From: DATBFX01 sp036558305
Lineage (GTDB): Bacteria > Chloroflexota > Chloroflexia > Thermomicrobiales > UBA6265
Reading direction: 5' to 3'
Assembly: GCA_036558305.1 (NCBI GenBank)
Contig: DATBFX010000129.1
Span: forward strand, 1-44,817
DNA length: 44,817 nt
Position numbers and translations under genes: made by a program. Below the pieces are notes generated by a model, which searched no databases, was not told where the DNA came from, and saw only the letters and a list, made by a program, of their open reading frames with translations. Position 1 is the first letter of the stretch, and every line of letters begins with the position of its first letter. This document shows, piece after piece, positions 15,524 to 22,620 of this stretch.

Positions 15524-17626
15524 ATGTCTGCGATGAGCACGACGACGACCGGTACGCCCGGTCGCACGCGGGTGATGGTCGCCACCGACCGTTCGCAGAC
15601 GGCGGACCGGGCGGTGCGCTGGGCCGCCAACCTGGCGAACACGTCCGAGGCGGAGTTGGTCTTGCTCCGGGTGCTGCCGCCCGCGGCGGTGGATGGGGAG
15701 AAGTCTAGCCCGACTGCCGACGGCACGGAGGAGGCGCGGGCGGATCTGGCGCGCTTCGCGGCGGAATTGGCGGGCGGGCGCGGCCGGGCGATCGTGGTCC
15801 GGGGTGAGGACCCGGCGTACGCGATCGCCGATGCGGCGGAGGCGGAGCGGGTCGACGTCTTGGTGGTCGGCAACCTGGGGATGCAGGGGCGGAAGCAGTT
15901 CTTGCTCGGAAACATCCCGAACCGGGTGTCGCACCTGGCGCGTTGCACCGTCGTCATCGTCAACACCGGGTTTGCCGGGGGGGCGGAACCGCCGCAGCGG
16001 CCGACGTTGCCGGGGTCGGCGGCGCCGGTGGAGGGCGAACTGCTGAAGCGGGCTTGGCGGATCGGGCGGGTGATGGCGGGCGCCGGGGCGCGGGAGATGA
16101 TGGGGCGGTCGCGTCCGGCCGGGGAGGAGGCGACACAGGCGGCGGCGCGCCGGTTCCGAGACGCCTTGGACCAACTGGGGCCGACGTTCGCGAAACTCGG
16201 GCAGATCCTGTCGACGCGACCCGACCTGCTGCCGCCGAGTTTCCTGGAGGAGTTGGCGACGCTGCAGGAGCGGGTAACGCCGTTGACCGAAGCCGAGGTC
16301 GTGGCGGCGATGGAGCGGGAGTTGGGGGTGCCGTGGGAGGACGTCTTCGGCAGTATCGATCCGACACCGCTGGCGGCGGGGACGATCGCCCAGGTGCACC
16401 GGGCGACGCTCGAATCGGGCGACCGGGTGGTGGTGAAGGTGCAGCGGCCGAACGCGGAGAAGGACATCCTCCAGGATCTGGGGTTGCTGGAGCTGTTCGG
16501 GCAGAAGGCGGCGCAACGACCGGCGTTGCGGCGGGTGTTCGACATCCCGGCGATGATCCTCCACCTTTCGACGTCGCTGCGGCGGGAGCTCGATTTCCGG
16601 TCGGAAGCGGCGAACATGAAACGGATGGCGGAGGTGCTGGCGCCGTTCCCGCGACTCGGGGTGCCGAAGGTGTACGAGGAGTATTCGACGGCGCGGTTAT
16701 TGGTGATGGAGGAGATCCAGGGCGGGTCCGTGCGGGAGGCGCCGCCGGGTCCGGCGCGGACGGAGGCGGCGCGGCAGTTATTGGAGGCGTACTACCACCA
16801 GGTGATGGGCGCGGGGTTTTTCCATGCCGATCCACACCCCGGCAACATGAAGTGGTGGAACGACCGGATCTACTTCCTCGACCTGGGGATGGTAGGGGAA
16901 CTCGACGCCGAGACGCGGGAGCAGCTTTTGCTGCTGTTGCTGGCGTTCTCGCAGAAGGACGCGCCGTTCCTGGCGGAGGTGGTCCTGGCGCTCGGCTCGA
17001 GCGAGACGGGAAGTGGTCGGATCGACACGGCGGCGTTCGAGGCCGATCTGGCGGGGTTGATCGATCGGTACCGGGATCTGTCGTTGAAGGAGATCCAGTT
17101 GGGGCCGATCTTGCAGGAGGTGACGGAGATTTCGGTCCGGCACAACGTGCGGGTACCGGCGTCGCTGATGCTGACGGGGAAAGCGTTTTCGCAGATGCAA
17201 ATGGTGGCGGCGGAACTCGACCCGACGCTCGATCCGTTCGCGGTGGCGCAGTCGTTCGTGCTGCGGAAAACGGTGCGGGAGATCGCGGGCGGACTCAGCC
17301 CGGAGAAGGTGTTTTACGAGGCGCAGAAAACGCGGGCGCGATTGTTCCGGGTGTTGGAGGGGATCGAGGGGGTGGTCGGGGCGCGACCGGGGATGCCGTT
17401 GCGGGTGGAGTTCGGGGGAACTGAGCGGTTGGAAGAGACGATTTCGGCCGCCAGCCGGCGGTTGTCGCTGTCGCTGGGGCTGGGCGGGGCGCTGGTGGGG
17501 GCGGCGATGACGGCGCGGTCGGAGCGAGCGGGGCGGTGGTTGCCGGCCGTGATGAGCGGGATCGGCGGGGTGCTGGCGGCGAGGTTGGCGGCGGAGGGGG
17601 TGAAGAAGGGGAGGGGTAGGGGATGA
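15524..17626 (+). CDS. Universal stress protein-UbiB/ABC1 atypical kinase fusion
   Basis: A 700-residue fusion. Residues 14-148 form a universal stress protein domain ending in GNLGMQGRKQFLLGN-IP-N, the ATP-binding G-x2-G-x9-G-N/S pattern. Residues 175-600 are a complete UbiB/ADCK/ABC1 atypical kinase: KLGQ at 224-227, the alanine-rich nucleotide loop AAGTIAQ near 284-290, Lys305 in VVKVQRP, HADPHPGN at 434-441, and the metal motif FLDLG at 451-455. Two hydrophobic C-terminal segments (about 645-665 and 675-690) suggest a membrane hairpin, as in UbiB. UbiB-type kinases support isoprenoid-quinone and lipid homeostasis. Joining one to a stress-protein ATP sensor is unusual. It is divergent from the cyclase gene, and AAGGACGGG precedes its ATG. 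Confidence 0.9.
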   Translation: MSAMSTTTTGTPGRTRVMVATDRSQTADRAVRWAANLANTSEAELVLLRVLPPAAVDGEKSSPTADGTEEARADLARFAAELAGGRGRAIVVRGEDPAYAIADAAEAERVDVLVVGNLGMQGRKQFLLGNIPNRVSHLARCTVVIVNTGFAGGAEPPQRPTLPGSAAPVEGELLKRAWRIGRVMAGAGAREMMGRSRPAGEEATQAAARRFRDALDQLGPTFAKLGQILSTRPDLLPPSFLEELATLQERVTPLTEAEVVAAMERELGVPWEDVFGSIDPTPLAAGTIAQVHRATLESGDRVVVKVQRPNAEKDILQDLGLLELFGQKAAQRPALRRVFDIPAMILHLSTSLRRELDFRSEAANMKRMAEVLAPFPRLGVPKVYEEYSTARLLVMEEIQGGSVREAPPGPARTEAARQLLEAYYHQVMGAGFFHADPHPGNMKWWNDRIYFLDLGMVGELDAETREQLLLLLLAFSQKDAPFLAEVVLALGSSETGSGRIDTAAFEADLAGLIDRYRDLSLKEIQLGPILQEVTEISVRHNVRVPASLMLTGKAFSQMQMVAAELDPTLDPFAVAQSFVLRKTVREIAGGLSPEKVFYEAQKTRARLFRVLEGIEGVVGARPGMPLRVEFGGTERLEETISAASRRLSLSLGLGGALVGAAMTARSERAGRWLPAVMSGIGGVLAARLAAEGVKKGRGRG

Positions 17627-17748
17627 CAGGTTGCGATCGGGGGACGTGTCGGCCGCGATGCCCGGCATGAGAAAGGCCGGTCTCATGAACATGAGGCGGC
17701 TGAAGCCAACTTAGATCGGGCGATTCTCGGACTCCCATTGAGGAAATG

Positions 17749-17780
17749 CGTAGGGGCAGGTCGCCGTGCCTGCCCCTACG
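17749..17780. repeat. Palindromic GTAGGGGCAGG repeat
   Basis: A perfect 12-bp inverted repeat, CGTAGGGGCAGG at 17749-17760 and its complement at 17769-17780, flanks an 8-base loop. This form (tip GTAGGGGC..GCCCCTAC) resembles REP-like palindromes found at high copy in many bacterial genomes. It sits in the convergent gap after the kinase fusion and could also stop transcription. A weaker stem, CATGAGA/TCTCATG, lies at 17666-17687. Confidence 0.75.
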
Positions 17781-17830
17781 AGCGGTGGCCGCGCGCGGCT
17801 AACGCTGATCGTAAGGGAAATCGGATTCGG

Positions 17831-17956
17831 TCATGCGCTTTCGGAGGATCGGTGTTGTTTTCGATTCAGGCGGCGTTCGAGGGCGAAGAGGGCCGCGCCC
17901 ATCGCGGCGCCGAGGAAGGTACGCTCGATCAAGCCGATGATTTTGCGTCGTCGCAT
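17831..17956 (-). CDS. 41-residue basic protein, possibly membrane-associated
   Basis: The short frame starts MRRRKIIGLIERTFLGAAMG, continues through AALFALERRLNRK and ends SSESA. A glycine/alanine-rich hydrophobic core of about 18 residues sits between two strongly basic ends. GAGGAGA lies about nine bases before the ATG, a better ribosome site than many longer genes here have. The hydrophobic stretch resembles the small C-terminal helices of the UbiB-type protein encoded on the opposite strand. The good ribosome site and balanced composition favour a real gene, but homologues would be needed to be sure. Confidence 0.5.
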   Translation of the reverse strand: MRRRKIIGLIERTFLGAAMGAALFALERRLNRKQHRSSESA

Positions 17957-18181
17957 GGTTCCACGTCTCCTCGCCGTCTCCATGTTATCGGGTCACGGAC
18001 CGTGGTTTCTCCACTTCACACTACGGATGTTCGCTCGGTTGGGATCACCGTCCGGCGTGGCATGACGCAGCCAAGGAACGGCGCGTCACGTCGGCGGTTT
18101 CACGATTAGGACCTCGAGTTTCGTGGCGACGGGTTGACACGGTGATGGACCCCGCGCGGGTAAATCTGCGAACAGTTCGAT

Positions 18182-18712
18182 ATGTACGGGGACGTCGTGA
18201 GCAGCGTATTCGTAGATGGGAGCGATCCGATACGTCGCGTCCAGAGTCCTCGCGCGTTTCTCACCGCCATCGTGGGTGCGTTCGCGGCCGTTCTGGTGGT
18301 GGCGACGGCCGGGCCCGCGGCCGCGGCGAACGCCACGGGGAGGATCATTTTGCACGTGCGGCAGTGTCCAATCGGGGAGCCGACGCTTGCCATCTTCACC
18401 GATTGCCATTCGCACCTGACGCCGGAGGGCAGGGCGTTTCGGATCAACGGACATGCGTCGAGGACGGTGAGCGACCAGGGGAACGTCAAGTTCGATCGGT
18501 TGAAAGCCGGAACGCGGAGGCTCACCCTGACCAGCACTCAGCAACCGAACGAGTTTCTGCACATGCGGGTCTTTTGCTCGGACAGGGGGACGGACGACCC
18601 GGCCGTGGAGTTGACGGTCCACACCGGCACGGAGGCATATCTCAACGTCCACCTTGCGGATGGCGAGTACACTCTCTGCGATGTCTCTTTCGTACCGGAG
18701 AGCGGGCAGTAG
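18182..18712 (+). CDS. Secreted protein with a prealbumin-like domain
   Basis: A 176-residue protein with a hydrophobic export signal (AFLTAIVGAFAAVLVVATAG, cleavage likely after AAAA-N) followed by one domain of about 120 residues. The domain pattern has a Cys near CPIGEP, a Cys in FTDCH, a G.V.F..L.AG strand pair and a late CD.SFVP. This is the layout of small secreted SpaA/Cna-B-like (transthyretin-fold) domains of Thermomicrobia-type bacteria, with four cysteines available for disulfides. It may be a surface or matrix protein. ATG 18182 has no clear ribosome site; GTG 18200 with GGGGA nearby is an alternative. A terminator follows. Confidence 0.65.
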   Translation: MYGDVVSSVFVDGSDPIRRVQSPRAFLTAIVGAFAAVLVVATAGPAAAANATGRIILHVRQCPIGEPTLAIFTDCHSHLTPEGRAFRINGHASRTVSDQGNVKFDRLKAGTRRLTLTSTQQPNEFLHMRVFCSDRGTDDPAVELTVHTGTEAYLNVHLADGEYTLCDVSFVPESGQ

Positions 18713-18743
18713 TGGGTCAGTGCATGGATGAATGATGCGCGAG

Positions 18744-18773
18744 CCCGGTCGGGAACGGCCGGGTTTGCTTTTG
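18744..18773 (+). terminator. Rho-independent terminator after the secreted-protein gene
   Basis: CCCGG at 18744-18748 pairs with CCGGG at 18759-18763 across a short GC-rich loop, followed by TTTGCTTTTG. It lies about 30 bases after the stop at 18712 and just before the convergent SnoaL-like gene ends. Confidence 0.55.
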
Positions 18774-18789
18774 TGCGAGGCGAGTTGGA

Positions 18790-19224
18790 TCAACCTTCGC
18801 CGTCTCTCGGAAACGTGAGTTTGCCGCCCAGTCGCTGGACGACGCCCCAGAAGTCTTTGATTTCCCAGCGTCCGGCGATTCTGCCGCCGACGACGCGGTC
18901 GATGTGGAGGCCTTCCATGGTGAGCCACTGGCCGGTGGGTTGCTCGCCGAAGAGGGGGTGGTCGTGCTTCCACCGGTAGCGCCAGCGGGTGATGACCCTG
19001 TCGCCGTCCTGGAATTGCTCATCGACGATGGTTTCGTCATCGGGGAAGTCGGCATACTCCTGGGCGATGGTACGGCGCATGTCGTCGATGGCGAAGTCAC
19101 CGTGGCTGGCGGAATGGCAGATGAAGTTGGGAGCGACGACCTCGTCAAGTGCGGCGAGGCTGCGACCGGTGAAGACCTCGTCGTAGTAGCGGCGGACGAT
19201 CTGTTTGGGGTCGGTGGTTGACAC
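18790..19224 (-). CDS. SnoaL-like ester cyclase-family protein
   Basis: A 144-residue alpha+beta-barrel protein of the SnoaL/NTF2-like superfamily. Signature stretches are VRRYYDEVFTGRSLAALDEVVAPNF near the start, an ICHSASHGD strand turn, and late WEIKDFWGVVQRLG. Some members cyclise polyketides; many in sugar or xenobiotic clusters have no known reaction. It lies 24 bases downstream of the DapA-family aldolase on the same strand and is probably the last gene of the sugar-acid operon. Confidence 0.82.
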   Translation of the reverse strand: MSTTDPKQIVRRYYDEVFTGRSLAALDEVVAPNFICHSASHGDFAIDDMRRTIAQEYADFPDDETIVDEQFQDGDRVITRWRYRWKHDHPLFGEQPTGQWLTMEGLHIDRVVGGRIAGRWEIKDFWGVVQRLGGKLTFPRDGEG

Positions 19225-19248
19225 GGTTGGGCTCCAGATTTCCTCTTG

Positions 19249-20178
19249 TTACGAAGGGTTCCAGGTACGATCGAGGTTTGCGAGATCGAGGTCGCACAGC
19301 ATCTGCTCTAACTCGGTCGGAAAGAACGGGTCGAGGTGTTCGGAGGGATGGCGCATGTGGGTGGAGGGGAGGATGCCGCGGCGGCGGAGGATTTCGCGCT
19401 GGGTGAAGAGGAAGGTGTCCATGGTGCGGGCGGAGAGGGACAGCAGGGGGAGGTAGCGGTTGAAGAGGGCGCGGGCGGCGGGGAGGTTGCCGGCGCGGGC
19501 GTGGCGGTAGACGGCGACGAAGAGTTCGGGGGTGGCGGCGCCGGGGATGGTGCCGTGGGCGCCGCGGCCGAGTTCGTGGGCGAAGTCGATGCCGCCGGCG
19601 CCGCCGAGGACGCTGGCGGCGTCGCCGATCTTGGCGACGACGGCGCCGACTTTGGGGGCGGGCGGGAGCGCCTCGATTTTGACGGCGACGACGAGGTCGA
19701 TCTCCTGGGCGAGACGGACGAGGAGGTCGTCCGTCATGGTGACGTTGGTCATGCTGGGGGCGTCCTGGACGATGATCGGGAGACCGACGCGGTCGGCAAT
19801 GGCGGCGTAGTGGGTGACGAGGTCGTCGGGAGTGGGGGAGGCGAAGGCGGGCGGGGTGATCATGAGGACGGAGGCGCCGGCGTCGCGGGCGGCTTCGGAG
19901 CGGAGGAGGGTGGCGCGGGTGCTGTTGGCGCTGGCGGCGGCGACGATCGGGAGGCGACCGGCGAGGACGCGGACGACGGTAGCGATTGCGAGGTCGCGCT
20001 CAGCATCGGTGAGGCGATAGATCTCGCTGCCGAAACCGAAGCCGACGCCGTCGACGCCGGTCACGGCGAGCCATTCGGCCTGGGCGACGAGGGATTCCAG
20101 GTCGATCTCGTCGTCCTCCCGGAAGGGCATCGAGAGGATCGGGATGATGCCGTCGAGGCGGCGAATGGGGGTGGGCAT
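19249..20178 (-). CDS. DapA-family aldolase in a sugar-acid operon
   Basis: A 309-residue class I aldolase of the dihydrodipicolinate synthase family. The Schiff-base Lys is in LVVAVKIEALPP (about residue 172), and GVGFGFGSEIYRLT occupies the substrate-loop position. As in the copy at 177-1058, the canonical catalytic Tyr strand is replaced by IIVQDAPSMTN. The enzyme upstream looks like a rhamnonate dehydratase, so the likely job here is cleavage of a 2-keto-3-deoxy sugar acid to pyruvate and an aldehyde; that is an inference from context. It is flanked upstream by a strong heptamer hairpin (20205-20280) that could uncouple its expression from the dehydratase. Confidence 0.82.
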   Translation of the reverse strand: MPTPIRRLDGIIPILSMPFREDDEIDLESLVAQAEWLAVTGVDGVGFGFGSEIYRLTDAERDLAIATVVRVLAGRLPIVAAASANSTRATLLRSEAARDAGASVLMITPPAFASPTPDDLVTHYAAIADRVGLPIIVQDAPSMTNVTMTDDLLVRLAQEIDLVVAVKIEALPPAPKVGAVVAKIGDAASVLGGAGGIDFAHELGRGAHGTIPGAATPELFVAVYRHARAGNLPAARALFNRYLPLLSLSARTMDTFLFTQREILRRRGILPSTHMRHPSEHLDPFFPTELEQMLCDLDLANLDRTWNPS

Positions 20179-20204
20179 GGTGCGGTATGTCCCTTTCTCT
20201 TGGA

Positions 20205-20280
20205 GAGGCGATAGGCGTTAGGCGTTAGGGGTACGGATTCGTCGTTCTCCTAACGCCTAACGCCTATCGCCTATCGCCTC
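20205..20280. repeat. Inverted arrays of 7-bp tandem repeats (GGCGTTA/GGCGATA)
   Basis: The left arm (20205-20229) is GAGGCGATA followed by two GGCGTTA units and GG. The right arm (20249-20280), read on the other strand, is GAGGCGATA, GGCGATA, then two GGCGTTA units and GG. The 19-base loop lies at 20230-20248. The arms can pair over about 25 bases. The end of the right arm is coding: it provides the last eight codons and the TAG (20259-20257) of the enolase gene. Such 7-bp arrays resemble the STRR repeats of cyanobacteria. Confidence 0.85.
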
Positions 20281-21459
20281 GATCCGGTACCGGGCGACAA
20301 ACTCCTCGTTCAGCGAGAGACCGAGACCGGGGCGGCGGTCGAGGGTGAGGTAGCCGTTCTCGGGTGTCGGTTCGCCGGCGAAGACGTGCCAGAAGAGGGT
20401 ATTGCCGTCGGGCGGGTCGAGGAGGGGGAAGAATTCGGCGATGGGGGAGTTGAGGTGGGCCATGATCAGGTGGTAGTTGTGGAGTTGACCGGCGTGGGGG
20501 AGGACGGGGAGGTTGGCGCCGGCGGCCATCGCCCAGATCTTGCGGGCTTCGCTGATACCGCCGACGCGGTTGACGTCGAGTTGGACGACGTCGACGGCGC
20601 CGCGGTCGATCAGCTCGTGGAAACCGTAGCGGGTGAATTCGTGCTCGCCGCCGGAGATCGGGGTGTCGACGGCGGCGGCGATCTCGGCGTAGCCGTCGAT
20701 CTGGTCGGGAAGGACGGGTTCCTCCAGCCAGGCGAGGTTGAGACCGGCGTCTTCGATTTGGCGGATCATGCGGACGGCGTAGGGGACGGTCCAGCCCATG
20801 TAGGCGTCGGCGGCGAGGTCGACGTCGGGACCGATGGTGTCGCGGACGGTTTTGATGAGTTCCAGGTTCTTGCGCATACCGGCCGGACCGTCGGCGGGAC
20901 CGTAGCCGATGCGCTGTTTCATGGCGGTGAAGCCCTGGGCCGCATAGGCGGCGGCTTCCTGAGCGAGGGCGTCGAGGTCGGTGGTGGCGTAGAGCTGGCT
21001 GGCGTAGCAGCGAATGGTGTCGCGGGTTTTGCCGCCGAGGAGGTTGTAGACGGGTTGGTTGGTCGCCTGACCCATCAGGTCCCAGAGGGCGATGTCGACG
21101 CCGGAGATGGCCTCGACGGCGGCGCCCTTGCGGCCGAAGTTGAGGGTGGCGCGGAACATCGTCTCCCAGAGGAGTTCGACGGCGAAGGGGTCGGCGCCGA
21201 GGAGGATGGGGGCGAGGTGGTGCTCGACGATCGGTTGGACGGCGGGGGCGCCGACGCCGACGTTGCCGAGACCGGTGAGACCGGCGTCGGTCTCGATGCG
21301 GACGACGAGGGCATTGGCGACGTCCGGGCGGGGTGACGGGGTGGCGGCGCGGAGGTTTTGGGCGGTGGTGAAGTGGGAGAAGGGGGTGGTGACCCACCAG
21401 GGGCGGGGCTCGGCCGGGGGCATGCGGAGGGGGATGACCTCGACGTTGGTGATTTTCAC
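20257..21459 (-). CDS. Enolase-superfamily dehydratase, L-rhamnonate dehydratase-like
   Basis: A 400-residue mandelate-racemase/muconate-lactonising-type enzyme that would remove water from a sugar acid to give a 2-keto-3-deoxy acid, using Mg2+. Characteristic stretches are KQRIGYGPADGPAGMRKN, AADAYMGW with a metal Asp, LAWLEEPVLPD with a metal Glu, ISGGEHEFTRYGF with the third acidic ligand, VDVVQLDVNRVGG, and VLPHAGQLHNYH with the active-site His. These match the rhamnonate dehydratase subgroup better than galactonate or glucarate dehydratases. The GTG start at 21459 has AGGAG nine bases upstream. The last residues (EAIGDRR) come from a repeat array. It heads a minus-strand cluster with a DapA-family aldolase. 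Confidence 0.85.
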   Translation of the reverse strand: MKITNVEVIPLRMPPAEPRPWWVTTPFSHFTTAQNLRAATPSPRPDVANALVVRIETDAGLTGLGNVGVGAPAVQPIVEHHLAPILLGADPFAVELLWETMFRATLNFGRKGAAVEAISGVDIALWDLMGQATNQPVYNLLGGKTRDTIRCYASQLYATTDLDALAQEAAAYAAQGFTAMKQRIGYGPADGPAGMRKNLELIKTVRDTIGPDVDLAADAYMGWTVPYAVRMIRQIEDAGLNLAWLEEPVLPDQIDGYAEIAAAVDTPISGGEHEFTRYGFHELIDRGAVDVVQLDVNRVGGISEARKIWAMAAGANLPVLPHAGQLHNYHLIMAHLNSPIAEFFPLLDPPDGNTLFWHVFAGEPTPENGYLTLDRRPGLGLSLNEEFVARYRIEAIGDRR

Positions 21460-21505
21460 AGGGAGCGGCTCCTGATTGGTGGCGTCGAGCGAGCGATAAG
21501 GGGGC

Positions 21506-21533
21506 AGCGTACCGCGACCACGGAAACTGTCAA
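21506..21533 (-). promoter_or_regulatory. Promoter of the sugar-acid operon
   Basis: On the minus strand TTGACA (21533-21528) is followed by 16 bases and TACGCT (21511-21506). The start would be near 21499, giving a leader of about 40 bases before the GTG at 21459. Confidence 0.5.
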
Positions 21534-21618
21534 TCCCGCTCCCGAGAACGCGATCGGTGACTATCCACCGCGGTAGATTGTTGCAACCGGTTCGTCGCGG
21601 CGTCATCCTTGCCGTGTG

Positions 21619-22222
21619 ATGAGCGATCGCGTGCGCAACGATGCGCCAGACGAACCGGCGTCTTCGCTCGCCCGAGCCGATGGTGGGCCGGAGATGTCCG
21701 CGCGCGAGGCGGCGGCGGCACTGGGCGTCAGCGAGCGAACGATTCGCCGCGCGATCCAGCGCGGAGCGCTCGTGGCGAACCGGAGGCGCCGGCAAAACCC
21801 GGTTGGCGATCGAGGCGGCGAGGTGGAGCCGCGGGAGTTTTCCCGATGGGATGGTCTTCGTCGATCTGGCCGCCGTCACGCAACCCGATCTCGTCCTGCC
21901 GGCGATCGTCCGGGCGCTCGGTCTGCGGGGCGTGTCGAACCGGGAACCGCGAGCGCGGGTGCAGGCATTCTTGCGGGCCAAGCGGTTGTTGCTGGTGCTC
22001 GACAACTTCGAGCAGGTGCTGGCCGCCGCTCCGGTGGTCGCCGGGTTGCTGGCCGGGGCCCGCGGGCCTTCGGCTGGCCGGTCGCACGTCCGCGTCGGCG
22101 TCCGGTTTGCCGATACCGGCCGGCTACCAGGCTGCGCGGATGATGCGGATGCAGGGCGGCGGGGACCGTCCGGCGTGGACGGCGCTGGTGCGGGGGCGGG
22201 CTTATCCCGTGGTCTCCTCTAA
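21619..22222 (+). pseudogene. Remnant of an HTH/NB-ARC ATPase regulator
   Basis: ATG 21619 opens a frame with an excisionase/MerR-like helix-turn-helix (MSAREAAAALGVSERTIRRA, near residues 33-52). After NRRRR the meaningful reading jumps to another frame: GGAGKTRLAIEAARW (Walker A), then DGMVFVDLAAVTQPDLVLPA and RLLLVLDNFEQVLAAAPVV (Walker B). This is the ATPase core of large AfsR/LuxR-type regulators, which normally runs for several hundred more residues. Here it collapses within about 60 bases of AAPVV. The binding helix and the P-loop are abnormally close, so DNA between them has been lost. The product cannot work as a regulator of this class. Confidence 0.65.
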
Positions 22223-22541
22223 TCAATAGAGTGAACACCGCACCGGCCGCTTTCTTCGCGCGGTGCCGACGGGACCGACCCGGCACCCCACGAGGATGGT
22301 CTGGGCACGCGACGGATGACTTGGCGCGATGACGTAGGAGGATGGGGGCCGATTACCCGGTTTCGTGTCCTGGCCTGATCGCGGACCCCGCCCTTGCTTC
22401 GGACATGTCCCTGTCCGGCGCGTCGCGGCGTGACGAAAATCGTGCGCCGCGAGGCGCCTTGTTTGTCCAGGCCGATGAATCCGAAAATCGGATCGTGAAT
22501 GGAGCTTGGTAGTTTACGCTCGGATGCCACAATCGCCTCTG
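22223..22541. other. Non-coding gap upstream of the transporter operon
   Basis: About 320 bases with no frame that looks coding on either strand. The left part continues the debris of the regulator pseudogene and the right part leads into the operon promoter at 22542. I see no clear RNA fold or repeat. Confidence 0.5.
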
Positions 22542-22570
22542 TTGACAGCATCACGGGGCTGTATTAGTGT
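22542..22570 (+). promoter_or_regulatory. Promoter of the transporter-phosphonoacetate hydrolase operon
   Basis: TTGACA at 22542-22547, a 17-base spacer and TAGTGT at 22565-22570. Transcription starting near 22577 excludes the upstream GTG at 22567 as start codon and supports the ATG at 22621, which has GGAGG five bases before it. Confidence 0.6.
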
Positions 22571-22620
22571 CCCGCGCAGTCCAACAATCGAGTTCGCACG
22601 CTGGCAGATCGGAGGCAGAG

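Noticed and set aside
13600..16617. A 1005-codon minus-strand open frame
   Set aside because: Only the part from 15450 is coding (cyclase). The rest is the antisense shadow of the stress protein-kinase fusion.
18134..18166. TTGACA and TAAATC as promoter of the secreted-protein gene
   Set aside because: The spacer is 21 bases, too long for an ordinary sigma-70-type promoter.
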